Counted from the stretch's first letter, positions 1-8,034 are shown. The stretch is DNA of 35,406 nt from Collinsella sp. (GCA_019419555.1 DXZR01000022.1:1-35406), one strand, 5' to 3'. Translations and numbers: made by a program. Notes: generated by a model from the sequence alone, not told the origin.

Positions 1-49
1 CGGGTGGTTTAAAGCTGGCCGCTGCGCGGCCAGCGGACTAAAGTCTTGA
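1..49 (+). other. Unresolved left edge with strong hairpin, possible 3' end of a plus-strand gene
   Basis: Two plus-strand frames are open from the window edge and stop before the terminator at 57-78. One ends in a TAA at 39-41, giving a C-terminus GGLKLAAARPAD. The other ends in a TGA at 47-49. A perfect 8-bp hairpin lies at 15-33 (CTGGCCGC, loop TGC, GCGGCCAG) and has no U-tract. The stretch could be the tail of a gene convergent with secG, or a structured RNA end. The 49 bases do not allow a choice, and I recognise neither short peptide. Confidence 0.2.
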
Positions 50-56
50 ACAAAAT

Positions 57-84
57 GGGTCCCGCACTTGCGGGACCCTTTTCA
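57..84 (-). terminator. Bidirectional intrinsic terminator after secG
   Basis: A 9-bp perfect stem GGGTCCCGC / GCGGGACCC (57-65 and 70-78) with a 4-base loop is flanked by T-rich sequence on both strands: CTTTTC on plus and ATTTTG on minus. It lies 27 bp past the secG stop. It can also end whatever enters from the left edge on the plus strand. Confidence 0.85.
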
Positions 85-104
85 AGTATTTATGCGGTTC
101 GTGA

Positions 105-359
105 TTAGTAGCCCACGATGCCCTGCGGGAAGAAGAACATGCACAGCACGACGCACACGGCAAACACGACAGCCATGATGACGGTCAGGCGGTCAAGGTT
201 CTGCTCCATAACGCCCGTGGCAGAGCTGGAGTTATACAGCGAGCTGGCAATCATATCCGAAACGCCGGTACCCTTACCGGAATGCATCAGGACGAGAATC
301 GTCAGCGCCACGGCAGAAACAGCCCAAACGACAAACAGAAGAATCTGGAACGGACCCAT
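105..359 (-). CDS. secG: Preprotein translocase subunit SecG
   Basis: SecG is the small accessory membrane subunit of the SecYEG channel and supports SecA-driven protein export. The 84-residue product has the expected two membrane segments (about residues 5-25 and 58-78). The family's conserved central loop lies between them, with HSGKGTGVSDM followed by a Ser/Asn-rich stretch. The length matches actinobacterial SecG. The ATG at 359 is preceded by AAGGAG at a suitable distance. The gene closes the rapZ/glycolysis block, as in many Actinobacteria, but a strong terminator at 467-498 separates it from gpmI. It probably has its own promoter in the 160-bp gap, although I see no convincing -35/-10 pair there. 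Confidence 0.93.
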   Translation of the reverse strand: MGPFQILLFVVWAVSAVALTILVLMHSGKGTGVSDMIASSLYNSSSATGVMEQNLDRLTVIMAVVFAVCVVLCMFFFPQGIVGY

Positions 360-466
360 AGATAAGCTCCTTAATAGAACAGTTCAAACTCCAGTACTGT
401 ACCACAATCCCCCGCTCTCCCCTACCTGCCACTCAAGGACGGGGTGGAAATGGCAGAAATACCAAA

Positions 467-498
467 AAGGGGGTTGTCCGGTTGTGGACAACCCCCTT
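467..498 (-). terminator. Strong intrinsic terminator between gpmI and secG
   Basis: A 13-bp perfect stem (AAGGGGGTTGTCC at 467-479 paired with GGACAACCCCCTT at 486-498) has a 6-base loop. On the minus strand it is followed by TTTTTGG. It sits 25 bp after the gpmI stop and should end most transcripts of the glycolytic genes before secG. Confidence 0.92.
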
Positions 499-523
499 GC
501 TAGAAAACGGTATTTGTTTTCTA

Positions 524-2077
524 TTAGGCCTCGGTAGCGAGCACGCGGCCCGTCATCTCGGCGGAAGGCTCAATACCAGCCATGGTGAGCATGGTCGGAG
601 CGATATCGGAAAGACGGCCGTCCTCGATACCGGTGAGCTTGGCCTTCTCATCAACGATGATGAACGGCACGCGGTTGGTGGTGTGAGCCGTAAACGGATG
701 CTTGGAGCCGTCGGAAGCAACGTCAAACATGTGATCGGCGTTGCCGTGGTCGGCGGTAATCAGTGCAAAGCCGCCCTTGGCGAGAATCGCCGGGACAACC
801 TTGGACAGGGCATCGTCAACAGCCTCAACGGCCTTAACGGCAGCGTCGAAGACACCGGTGTGACCAACCATGTCGCAGTTCGCGAAGTTCACGATGTAGA
901 AATCAGCGCGATCCTCGTTGATGGCGGCGACGAGCTTCTCGGTAACCTCGGGAGCGCTCATCTCGGGCTGCAGATCGTAGGTAGCAACCTTGGGGGAAGC
1001 GACGAGCACGCGCTCCTCGCCCTCCTTGGGCTCCTCGATGCCACCGTTGAGGAAGAACGTCACGTGGGCGTACTTCTCGGTCTCGGCAGTGTGCAGCTGC
1101 TTCAGGCCATTGGCGGCGATAACGTCGGCCAGGACGTTCTCGGGGAACGTCTTGGGGAAGGCGACCTCGACGTCAAACGTCGGATCATACTCGGTCATCG
1201 TCACAAAGTGCGAAAGCTTGATCTGCTCGCGCTCAAAGCCGTCGAACTCCTTGTCCGTGAACACGCGGGTCATCTGACGAGCACGGTCGGGACGGAAGTT
1301 GAAGAAGATGGCCGCGTCGCCCTCGTGAATGCCCTCGTTGTGGGCAGCGAAGGGCTCGACGAACTCGTCGCCGCGCGGGTCCTTCTCGTAGTAGGCCTTG
1401 ATACCGGCAACGGGGTCGGTATCAGCATCGGACGCGTTGACCATGACGTCGTAGGCGCGCTGGATGCGCTCCCAACGATTATCGCGGTCCATGGCCCAAT
1501 AACGGCCCGAGACGGTGGCAACGCGAGCGTCGCAACCGGTCTCCTCGGAGATCTTAGCCAGGAAAGCGCAGAACTCACTCATGTAACCGGCACCGGACTG
1601 CGGGTCAACGTCGCGACCATCCATGAAGGCGTGGACGCGAACGGTCTTGACACCGTGCTCGGCAGCCATCTTGACCAGAGCCTCGACGTGGTTCATGTGA
1701 GAATGAACACCGCCAGGGCTCATAAGGCCCATGAGGTGGAGAGTCTTACCGTCAGCCTTGACATCGTCCATAGCCTTGACGAAAACCTCGTTCTTGGCGA
1801 TGGAACCGTCCTTGATGGCATTGTTGATGCGCGAAAGCTCCTGGAACACGATGCGGCCGGCACCGATGTTGAGGTGACCCACCTCGGAGTTACCCATCTG
1901 GCCGTCGGGAAGGCCCACGTCCTCGCCCGAAGCACCGAGCGTGGTGTGGGGGTACTTCTCGTACAGGCCATCAAGGAAGGGCGTCTTGGCAGCGGCGACG
2001 GCGTTCTCGCCATCGGCCGGAGCAAGGCCGCAGCCATCCATGATAATCAGGAGTGCAGGAAGATGACGTTGTGCCAT
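524..2077 (-). CDS. gpmI: 2,3-bisphosphoglycerate-independent phosphoglycerate mutase
   Basis: GpmI interconverts 3- and 2-phosphoglycerate in glycolysis using two Mn2+ ions and a phosphoserine intermediate. At 517 residues it has the usual length. The N-terminus carries IIMDGCGL with a metal-binding Asp at residue 14. The catalytic serine is Ser64 in the MGNSEVGHLNIGAGR motif. Near the C-terminus ITADHGNADHM supplies metal-binding Asp and His residues of the alkaline-phosphatase fold. The ATG at 2077 lies 5 bp after the tpiA stop, so the two are translationally close, and AGGA lies just upstream. It is the fourth gene of the gap-pgk-tpiA-gpmI block. Enolase, the next enzyme, is not in the window. 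Confidence 0.97.
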   Translation of the reverse strand: MAQRHLPALLIIMDGCGLAPADGENAVAAAKTPFLDGLYEKYPHTTLGASGEDVGLPDGQMGNSEVGHLNIGAGRIVFQELSRINNAIKDGSIAKNEVFVKAMDDVKADGKTLHLMGLMSPGGVHSHMNHVEALVKMAAEHGVKTVRVHAFMDGRDVDPQSGAGYMSEFCAFLAKISEETGCDARVATVSGRYWAMDRDNRWERIQRAYDVMVNASDADTDPVAGIKAYYEKDPRGDEFVEPFAAHNEGIHEGDAAIFFNFRPDRARQMTRVFTDKEFDGFEREQIKLSHFVTMTEYDPTFDVEVAFPKTFPENVLADVIAANGLKQLHTAETEKYAHVTFFLNGGIEEPKEGEERVLVASPKVATYDLQPEMSAPEVTEKLVAAINEDRADFYIVNFANCDMVGHTGVFDAAVKAVEAVDDALSKVVPAILAKGGFALITADHGNADHMFDVASDGSKHPFTAHTTNRVPFIIVDEKAKLTGIEDGRLSDIAPTMLTMAGIEPSAEMTGRVLATEA

Positions 2078-2082
2078 ATGTC

Positions 2083-2850
2083 CTACTCGCCTGCCTTGAC
2101 GACCATAGAGGCGAAGTCGGCAGCCTTGAGCGAAGCGCCGCCCACGAGGGCGCCGTCAACGTCGGGCTTGGCGACGAGCTCGGCGATGTTGCCGGGCTTG
2201 GCGGAACCGCCATACAGCACGCGGATGCCGTTAGCGAGCTCCTCGCCGAACATCTCCTTGAGGGTCTCACGGATAGCACCGCAGACCTCCTGAGCGTCCT
2301 CGGCGGTAGCGGTCTTGCCGGTGCCGATGGCCCAGATGGGCTCGTAGGCGACGACGACCTGCTTGGGGCAGGTGATCTCAAGACCAGCAAGGCCAGCCTT
2401 GACCTGGTTCACGACGTGCTCGACATAGGTGCCAGCCTCGCGGACCTCGAGGGACTCGCCGCAGCAGAAGACGGGAACAAGGCCGGCGGCAACGAGAGCC
2501 TTAGCCTTCTTGTTCTGGTCCTCGTCGGTCTCGTGGAAGTAGTCGCGACGCTCGGAGTGACCGATGATGCAGTAGGTGCAGCCAGCGGACTTGAGCATGT
2601 CGCAAGAGGACTCACCGGTGAAGGCACCCTTGGCCTCCCAGTACACGTTCTGTGCACCGAGGGCAATGGGGGCAGCCTGAATACGGTCATGAACCGTGGT
2701 GATGTCGATGGTCGGAGGGCAGACGAGCACCTCGACGCCGGCCGGAACCTCGGGCAGAGCCTGAGCCAGCTCGTCGGCGAGCTTGGCGGCCTCGGCGACG
2801 TCGTTGTTCATCTTCCAGTTACCAGCGATAAGAAGGGTGCGATTAGGCAT
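2083..2850 (-). CDS. tpiA: Triosephosphate isomerase
   Basis: TpiA interconverts dihydroxyacetone phosphate and glyceraldehyde 3-phosphate as a cytosolic TIM-barrel dimer. The product is 255 residues. Visible active-site parts are Asn11 and Lys13 in AGNWKMN, His98 in IIGHSERR and Glu170 in VAYEPIWAIGTG. The phosphate-binding YGGSAKPGN is near residue 213. The chosen ATG at 2850 has GGAGG 9 bases upstream. The frame is open for another 21 codons, but that stretch is only the overlapping end of pgk. The start overlaps the pgk stop by 8 bp, which suggests translational coupling. Confidence 0.97.
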   Translation of the reverse strand: MPNRTLLIAGNWKMNNDVAEAAKLADELAQALPEVPAGVEVLVCPPTIDITTVHDRIQAAPIALGAQNVYWEAKGAFTGESSCDMLKSAGCTYCIIGHSERRDYFHETDEDQNKKAKALVAAGLVPVFCCGESLEVREAGTYVEHVVNQVKAGLAGLEITCPKQVVVAYEPIWAIGTGKTATAEDAQEVCGAIRETLKEMFGEELANGIRVLYGGSAKPGNIAELVAKPDVDGALVGGASLKAADFASMVVKAGE

Positions 2851-4033
2851 CGAGAAGCGCCTCCACTCCGGGCAGGGCCTTACCCTCGACGAGCTCCATG
2901 GAAGCGCCACCACCGGTGGAGATCCAGCTCATCTTGTCGGCCAGGTTGAACTTGTTGACAGCTGCGACAGAGTCGCCACCGCCGATGATCGAGGTGCAGT
3001 CGGCATCGGCGACAGCCTCGGCGATAGCCTGGGTGCCGTGAGCGAAGTTGTCGAACTCGAAGACGCCCATGGGACCATTCCAGAACACAGTCTTGGCGCC
3101 CTTGACGGCCTCGGCGTAAAGCTCCTCGGTCTTGGGGCCGATGTCCATACCCTCACGATCGTCGGGGATAGCGTCGGAAGCGACAACCTCGGGGACAGCG
3201 TCCTCGCCAAAGTGATCGGCAACGCGGTTGTCGATGGGGAGCAGGATCTTGACGCCCTTCTCCTCGGCCTTCTTGAGCATCTCGCCAGCGCGCTCGACCC
3301 AGTCCTCTTCCTTGAGGGACTGACCGACGGACAGGCCCTGAGCCAGGAAGAAGGTGTAGGCCATACCGCCACCGATGATCAGGGTGTCAGCAGAGTCGAT
3401 GAGGTGATCGAGAACGCCGATCTTGGAGGAAACCTTGGAACCGCCGACGATGGCGACGAAGGGGCGCTCGGGCTCGGCGAAGATGCCGGTCAGCGTGTCG
3501 ACCTCCTTCTCGAGCAGGAAGCCGGCGACGGCAGGCAGGTAAGCGGCGGGGCCCACGACGGAACCCTGGGCGCGGTGAGCGGTGCCGAAGGCATCGAGAA
3601 CGAAGACGTCACCATAGGAAGCGAGCTTCTTGGCGATCTCGGGATCGTTCTTCTTCTCACGCTTATCGAAGCGGACGTTCTCGAGAACGAGGACCTTGCC
3701 CGGCTCGACGGCGGCAACAGCCTCAGCAGCCTTCTCGCCGTAGGTGTCGGCGACAAAGGCAACGTCGAGACCAGAGAGCTCGGCGAGCTTCTTGGCGACA
3801 GGCTCAAGGGAGAGCTCGGGCTGGAAGCCGGTGCCCTCGGGACGGCCGAGGTGGCTCATGAGGATGACGCGAGCGTTGTGCTCAACGAGATAGTTGATGG
3901 TGGGCAGGGCAGCCTTGATACGGGTGGTGTCGCCAACGACGCCATCCTTGATAGGCACGTTGAAGTCAACGCGGACGAGAACGCGCTTGCCGTCGACATC
4001 GATGTCGCGAACGGTCTTCTTGGTAAAGGCCAT
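2843..4033 (-). CDS. pgk: Phosphoglycerate kinase
   Basis: Pgk transfers the acyl phosphate of 1,3-bisphosphoglycerate to ADP, the first ATP-yielding step of lower glycolysis. The 396-residue product shows the family signatures: RVDFNVPIKDG near the N-terminus (substrate-binding Asp and Asn), LMSHLGRP, GGSKVSSKI, and the C-terminal nucleotide loop GGGDSVAAV with WISTGGGAS. The ATG at 4033 (MAFTKKTVRDID) fits homologues, and AAAGG lies about 11 bases upstream. The 12 extra codons before it are unlikely to be coding. The gene is separated from gap by a strong terminator and a second hairpin, but overlaps tpiA. Confidence 0.97.
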   Translation of the reverse strand: MAFTKKTVRDIDVDGKRVLVRVDFNVPIKDGVVGDTTRIKAALPTINYLVEHNARVILMSHLGRPEGTGFQPELSLEPVAKKLAELSGLDVAFVADTYGEKAAEAVAAVEPGKVLVLENVRFDKREKKNDPEIAKKLASYGDVFVLDAFGTAHRAQGSVVGPAAYLPAVAGFLLEKEVDTLTGIFAEPERPFVAIVGGSKVSSKIGVLDHLIDSADTLIIGGGMAYTFFLAQGLSVGQSLKEEDWVERAGEMLKKAEEKGVKILLPIDNRVADHFGEDAVPEVVASDAIPDDREGMDIGPKTEELYAEAVKGAKTVFWNGPMGVFEFDNFAHGTQAIAEAVADADCTSIIGGGDSVAAVNKFNLADKMSWISTGGGASMELVEGKALPGVEALLDA

Positions 4034-4056
4034 GTTTGCTTCTACCTTTCGTACGT

Positions 4057-4079
4057 GTCTGCCTCCCATTACGGCAGAC
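4057..4079 (-). promoter_or_regulatory. Hairpin in the pgk leader
   Basis: GTCTGCC and GGCAGAC form a 7-bp perfect stem between the gap terminator and the pgk ribosome-binding site. It lacks a U-tract, so it is not a terminator. It may protect the 5' end of a processed pgk-tpiA-gpmI mRNA or mark a processing site. That role is inferred only from position. Confidence 0.4.
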
Positions 4080-4082
4080 GAT

Positions 4083-4136
4083 TTCTTATAAAAAGGGCGC
4101 GACCCTAGGGTGTAAGCCCTATAAGGCCGCGCCCTT
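4083..4136 (-). terminator. Intrinsic terminator between gap and pgk
   Basis: The outer stem AAGGGCGCG / CGCGCCCTT (4093-4101 and 4128-4136) encloses an inner stem AGGG / CCCT. On the minus strand it is followed by TTTTTAT. This is a classic terminator inside the glycolytic block. It should make gap mRNA more abundant than pgk-tpiA-gpmI mRNA, unless pgk has its own promoter. Confidence 0.88.
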
Positions 4137-4173
4137 CTTTAGACGCTCAACGAGCTATTCGCTAAAAGCTAAA

Positions 4174-5199
4174 TTAAGCAACGAACTTCTCGAAGTACTT
4201 GATGGTGCGGACCATCTGAGAGGTGTAGGAGTTCTCGTTGTCGTACCAAGAGGTGACCTGAACGAGGGTCTGACCGTTGCCGAGGTCAGAGCACATGGTC
4301 TGAGTGGCGTCGAAGATGGAGCCGTGGGTCTCGCCGATGATGTCGGTGGAGACGATGTCGTCCTCGTTGTAGCCGAAGGTCTCGGAGATGGTGGCAGCGT
4401 AGGCCTTCATAGCGGCGTTGACCTCGTCGACGGTGACCTTCTTGTCAACGACAGCGTAGAGGTTGGTGATGGAGCCGGTCGGCGTCGGGACGCGCTGGGC
4501 GGCACCGATGAGCTTACCGTTGAGCTCGGGGAGAACCAGGCCGATAGCCTTGGCAGCACCGGTGGTGTTGGGGACGATGTTAACGGCGCAGGCGCGGCTA
4601 CGACGCTTGTTGCCCTTGCGCTGCGGGCCGTCGAGCGGCATCTGGTCGCCAGTCCAGGCGTGAATGGTGGTCATGATGCCGGACACGATGGGAGCGAAGT
4701 CGTTCAGACCCTTGGCCATCGGGGCGAGGCAGTTGGTGGTGCAGGAAGCAGCGGAGATGATGTTGTCCTCAGCGGTCAGCGTCTCATGGTTGACGTTGTA
4801 CACGATGGTGGGCAGATCGCTGCCAGCCGGAGCGGAGATGACGACCTTCTTGGCGCCAGCGTTGATGTGGGCCTGAGCCTTAGCCTTGCTGGTGTAGAAG
4901 CCGGTGCACTCGAGAACGACGTCGACGTCGAGGTCGCCCCAAGGCAGGTTGTTGGCGTCGGCCTCCTTGTAGATCTTGATCTCCTTGCCGTCAACGGTGA
5001 TGGAATCCTCGCCAGCGACGACCTCGTGATCGCGAGCATAGTTGCCCTGCGTGGAGTCGTACTTCAGCAGGTAAGCGAGCATATCGGGAGAGGTGAGGTC
5101 GTTGATAGCGACGATCTCGGAGCCCTCATGACCGAACATCTGGCGGAAGGCCAGACGACCGATGCGACCGAAGCCGTTAATAGCAACCTTTACTGCCAT
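4174..5199 (-). CDS. gap: Glyceraldehyde-3-phosphate dehydrogenase, type I
   Basis: This enzyme oxidatively phosphorylates glyceraldehyde 3-phosphate to 1,3-bisphosphoglycerate with NAD+. The 341-residue product starts with the Rossmann motif INGFGRIGR. Asp34 in AINDL suggests NAD rather than NADP use. The catalytic Cys153 lies in SAASCTTNCLAP and the partner His180 in TTIHAWTGDQ. The ATG at 5199 has AAAGGAG in front. The 34 codons upstream in the same frame come from the leader and promoter. It is the first glycolytic gene of the block, with its own promoter region (5200-5392), and is followed by a terminator that sets it apart from pgk. No cggR-like regulator gene lies next to it. Confidence 0.97.
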   Translation of the reverse strand: MAVKVAINGFGRIGRLAFRQMFGHEGSEIVAINDLTSPDMLAYLLKYDSTQGNYARDHEVVAGEDSITVDGKEIKIYKEADANNLPWGDLDVDVVLECTGFYTSKAKAQAHINAGAKKVVISAPAGSDLPTIVYNVNHETLTAEDNIISAASCTTNCLAPMAKGLNDFAPIVSGIMTTIHAWTGDQMPLDGPQRKGNKRRSRACAVNIVPNTTGAAKAIGLVLPELNGKLIGAAQRVPTPTGSITNLYAVVDKKVTVDEVNAAMKAYAATISETFGYNEDDIVSTDIIGETHGSIFDATQTMCSDLGNGQTLVQVTSWYDNENSYTSQMVRTIKYFEKFVA

Positions 5200-5271
5200 T
5201 GTGTCTCCTTTCGTAAGGCCCCCGCAAGCTACAGCGCCTGCCGTTGAGGCCCACAAACTAACCACTCGCCT

Positions 5272-5300
5272 AATATACCTTTTTTTTGGCTTGAATTTCA
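5272..5300 (-). promoter_or_regulatory. Candidate gap promoter
   Basis: On the minus strand a good -10 box TATATT (5272-5277) is preceded at 18 bp by GTGAAA, a 4/6 match to the -35 consensus. The spacer contains an A8 run. This gives a leader of about 65 nt before the gap ATG. The -35 is weak, so activation or an UP-like effect of the A-tract is possible. Confidence 0.5.
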
Positions 5301-5331
5301 CGAGAATGCTCGAAATTGAAAATCAAATTTG

Positions 5332-5349
5332 CGTTAAAACGCTTTAACG
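5332..5349. promoter_or_regulatory. Palindromic operator-like site upstream of gap
   Basis: CGTTAAAACGCTTTAACG is an 18-bp dyad with a central CG and one mismatch between its half-sites. That is the layout of LacI/GalR/CcpA-type operators. Its core is close to the cre consensus except for the outer G. A further GCGTTAAAC half-site lies near 5385. The site is about 60 bp upstream of the predicted -10 box. Confidence 0.45.
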
Positions 5350-5392
5350 TATAAAACAGCAGTTAAACCACCATAAAAGCTATTGCGTTAAA

Positions 5393-6322
5393 CTACCCGC
5401 TTGCTTCAATGAGCTTTTCAAGGCGCAAAACACGGTGATACAAGGCCGACTTCGACAAAGGAGGGTCGGCCATTTCCCCCAAATCTCGCAGTGAGAGATC
5501 GGGGTAACGCTCGCGTAAGTCACAAAAAACTGCCAGAGCGTCCGGCAGCGTTTCGCGCAAACCGCGCCGATCAAGCTCATCGATGAGCGCAAGCTGATGT
5601 TGGGCGGCACCGGCACTTCTGGTCTGGTTGGCAAGCTCTGCGTTCACGCGACGATTCACGTCGTTCTTCACCAGCTTAACCGCGCGGGCCTCTTCAATCT
5701 CGGCAACGCTGCGCTTGGCGCCAATCAGCTGTAACAGACGTTTAATCTCCTCGGCACTCTTGATGTACACGGCATACGAGCCGCGACGCGCATTGACGCG
5801 GGCGTGAACTCCAATCTGCTCCAGAAGGTCGCAAAGTCCCTTTGCATACTCCTCGCCCTGAACCGCGATCTCCAAATGAAAATCGCCACGCGGGTCGGCA
5901 ACAAAGCCTCCGGCAATCAGCGCACCGCGAATATAGGCGAGCCTGCAGCAAGGACGGGCGACGATGTGGCGCGGCACACCCGCGACGAGCCCTCCCCTAC
6001 GGTCGAGAATGCCCAGCAGCACCAGAGCCTTATCCAAATCGGGCTGATCGGGCAAGGTGATGAGATAGTTTCGTACCTTGTGCAGGACCGACTTACGAAC
6101 CGTGAATTCGGTCTTGAGCTTAAGGATACGATGCGTCAGCGCAATCATCGTGCGCGCCACAGCACCCGTCTCGGTCGCGACCGTCAAGCGGTACCGTCCC
6201 GAGCCCGCCAGCGAAAGCGTGCCGCTCACACGCGTTAGCGCAGCAAGCGTCGACAAATCGCAGTATTCGCATTCTGGTTCGCAGCGCGCAAGCTCGTCAC
6301 GCACCTCAGCGGTAAACGACAT
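5393..6322 (-). CDS. whiA: WhiA family DNA-binding regulator
   Basis: WhiA is a conserved Gram-positive regulator, a sporulation activator in Streptomyces and linked to cell division elsewhere. It pairs an inactive LAGLIDADG homing-endonuclease-like fold with a C-terminal helix-turn-helix. The 309-residue product has the N-terminal domain (about 1-190), including CCRLAYIRGALIAGGFV and the GSYAVYIKSAEEI segment. The C-terminal part includes NDVNRRVNAELANQTRSAGA and LSLRDLGEMADPPLSKSALYHRV, the HTH. It starts 6 bp after the rapZ stop, so the two are probably co-transcribed. No clear terminator follows it, so read-through into gap is possible. Confidence 0.95.
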   Translation of the reverse strand: MSFTAEVRDELARCEPECEYCDLSTLAALTRVSGTLSLAGSGRYRLTVATETGAVARTMIALTHRILKLKTEFTVRKSVLHKVRNYLITLPDQPDLDKALVLLGILDRRGGLVAGVPRHIVARPCCRLAYIRGALIAGGFVADPRGDFHLEIAVQGEEYAKGLCDLLEQIGVHARVNARRGSYAVYIKSAEEIKRLLQLIGAKRSVAEIEEARAVKLVKNDVNRRVNAELANQTRSAGAAQHQLALIDELDRRGLRETLPDALAVFCDLRERYPDLSLRDLGEMADPPLSKSALYHRVLRLEKLIEASG

Positions 6323-6328
6323 GTAAAC

Positions 6329-7249
6329 CTATGCCTTCGTGTTGGCACGCGACAGGTCACGGTGGGAGATGCTCACATGATACTGAGCACCCTCCAGGTA
6401 GCGGGCCGTGGCCTCGGCAATGGCGACGCTACGGTGCTGTCCGCCTGTGCAGCCGATAGCAATGGAAAGCTGCGGCTTGCCCTCTGCGATATAACCCGGC
6501 ATGACCGTATCGAGCAGCTGAGTCCAGGCCTTCCAGAACTCCTGGGTCTTGGGGTGGTCCAAGACAAAATCGGAGACCTTCTTATCGAGACCGGTCATGG
6601 TGCGCATCTCGGGATCGTAGAAAGGATTGGGCAAGAAGCGAACATCGATCATGATATCCGCCTCGATGGGCATGCCATGCTTAAAGCCAAACGAGAACAC
6701 GTGGACATCCATAAGCTGCTGGTCGGACAGCTCGGAAAAAGCCATGCGCAGCTTGTTGCGCAAGGCAGAAGTGCGCAAGCGGCTCGTGTCGATAATCATA
6801 TCGGCTCGATCGCGAACGCCCTGCAGCTGCAGACGTTCACGCTGAATAGCGTCGGCCGTGGTCTCCCCCGGCTTTGCAATGGGATGGCGACGACGGTTTT
6901 CGCTATACCGGCGAATCAGCACCTCGTCAGACGCCTCGAGAAACACAATGTCGCAGCTCATCTCGCGCTCTTCCAGTGCGGCAACAGCATCGAGCAGTTC
7001 ATCGAACAAGCCCTGGCTACGCAGGTCGCAGGTAACGGCAAGGTGCCTGCCCACGCCCGTATTGATGCCAACGAGCTCAGCAAGCTGGGCAATCAGGCGT
7101 GGGGGCAGGTTGTCGATACAAAAATAGCCCATGTCCTCAAACACATGCATGGCTTGCGTTCGGCCCGAGCCGGACATTCCGGTGATGATAACGATATCGG
7201 GGATACGCTCCGAGCGCTCCGCCGCATCCATGGCATCTCCCTTTTGCAT
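6329..7249 (-). CDS. rapZ: RapZ/YvcJ family nucleotide-binding protein
   Basis: RapZ proteins bind nucleotides. In Enterobacteria RapZ controls glucosamine-6-phosphate synthase through small RNAs, but in Gram-positives the role is less clear. The 306-residue product has a P-loop GMSGSGRTQ near residue 24, with Arg in place of the usual Lys, as is common in actinobacterial members. It also has DMGYFCIDNLPP and the C-terminal family block IAIGCTGGQHRSVAIAE. Two starts are well supported. The first is ATG 7249, with a perfect AGGAGG 5 bases away. The second is ATG 7231, six codons on, with GGGAG. I chose the first because its SD is stronger. yvcK, the usual neighbour between rapZ and whiA, is missing. 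Confidence 0.93.
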   Translation of the reverse strand: MQKGDAMDAAERSERIPDIVIITGMSGSGRTQAMHVFEDMGYFCIDNLPPRLIAQLAELVGINTGVGRHLAVTCDLRSQGLFDELLDAVAALEEREMSCDIVFLEASDEVLIRRYSENRRRHPIAKPGETTADAIQRERLQLQGVRDRADMIIDTSRLRTSALRNKLRMAFSELSDQQLMDVHVFSFGFKHGMPIEADIMIDVRFLPNPFYDPEMRTMTGLDKKVSDFVLDHPKTQEFWKAWTQLLDTVMPGYIAEGKPQLSIAIGCTGGQHRSVAIAEATARYLEGAQYHVSISHRDLSRANTKA

Positions 7250-7267
7250 GTGTGCCTCCTAAAATAA

Positions 7268-7296
7268 GCGCGGGACCCGGCCAGCGGATCCCGCGC
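7268..7296 (-). terminator. Probable terminator of the nan operon
   Basis: An 8-bp stem GCGCGGGA / TCCCGCGC is followed on the minus strand by TTATTTTA, directly before the rapZ SD. It lies 52 bp after the nanE stop. The T-run is interrupted, so some read-through into rapZ is plausible. Confidence 0.6.
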
Positions 7297-7347
7297 GATC
7301 AATTGCCTTTATTGAGTATACCGCCCCAAGCGGATACAAGGCCCGTC

Positions 7348-8034
7348 TTACGCCTCAAGCGCAGCCTTGAACCAACTTGTAATACTCGTGGGGTGCGTGA
7401 TAGCGGTGCCGACGACAACGGCCCACGCGCCGGCGTCGATTGCAGCGCGAGCCTCCTCGGGCGTATGCACGCGACCCTCGCAAATGATGGGAAGGCCGGG
7501 AAATTCCTCGGTCGCCTGACGCAGGAGCGGCAGGTCGGGGCCATCGGCCATGGTGCAGTCGATGGCGGCGACACCGTGAGAGAGTGTGGTGGATACCAGG
7601 TCGAAGCCCATATCAACCGCACGGCGAATGTCCTCGATGGTGGCACAATCCGCCATCAGGAGCACACCCTCCTCGTGCAGCGGGCGGAAGGTATCCTCGA
7701 CCGACTTGCCATCGGGACGCGGACGATCGGTGGCGTCGATCGCCACGATATCGGCACCCGCAGCAACGCAGGCACGAGCGTGACGCAGCGTCGGCGTGAT
7801 GTAAACGCCCTCGTGCCCGTCCTTCCACAGACCGATGACGGGAACCTCACAGCGACCCTTAATGGCGGCAATGTCGGCAAGGCCCTGGCAGCGAATGGCG
7901 GCGGCGCCGCCAAGCTCGCAAGCGCGAGACATTTGAGCCATGGTCTCGGGCGTACGAAGCGGCTCGCCCATATACGCCTGAACGCTCACGACGAGCTTGC
8001 CCTTCAGGGACTGGATCAAAGGATCAACGGTCAT
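7348..8034 (-). CDS. nanE: N-acetylmannosamine-6-phosphate 2-epimerase
   Basis: NanE converts ManNAc-6-phosphate to GlcNAc-6-phosphate, the last sialic-acid-specific step before the amino-sugar pathway. The 228-residue TIM-barrel protein has KGKLVVSVQA near the N-terminus and the catalytic Lys71 in VIGLWKD. It also carries YITPT, AIDATDRPRPDG (the best family signature), LMADCATIEDI, and Glu186 in ICEGRVHTPEEA. The ATG at 8034 matches the family start, with a rather distant AAAGG. An in-frame GTG at 8073 would add 13 residues, but its codons fall inside the palindromic element at 8060-8157. It is the last gene of the nan operon. Confidence 0.93.
   Translation of the reverse strand: MTVDPLIQSLKGKLVVSVQAYMGEPLRTPETMAQMSRACELGGAAAIRCQGLADIAAIKGRCEVPVIGLWKDGHEGVYITPTLRHARACVAAGADIVAIDATDRPRPDGKSVEDTFRPLHEEGVLLMADCATIEDIRRAVDMGFDLVSTTLSHGVAAIDCTMADGPDLPLLRQATEEFPGLPIICEGRVHTPEEARAAIDAGAWAVVVGTAITHPTSITSWFKAALEA

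Noticed and set aside
1..49. Possible tRNA or tmRNA fragment
   Set aside because: No T-arm, CCA end or cloverleaf can be formed; only a simple hairpin is visible.
482..2293. 603-residue plus-strand open frame opposite gpmI
   Set aside because: It is antisense to a clear gpmI gene. Its product has no family features, and such frames arise from high-GC third positions.
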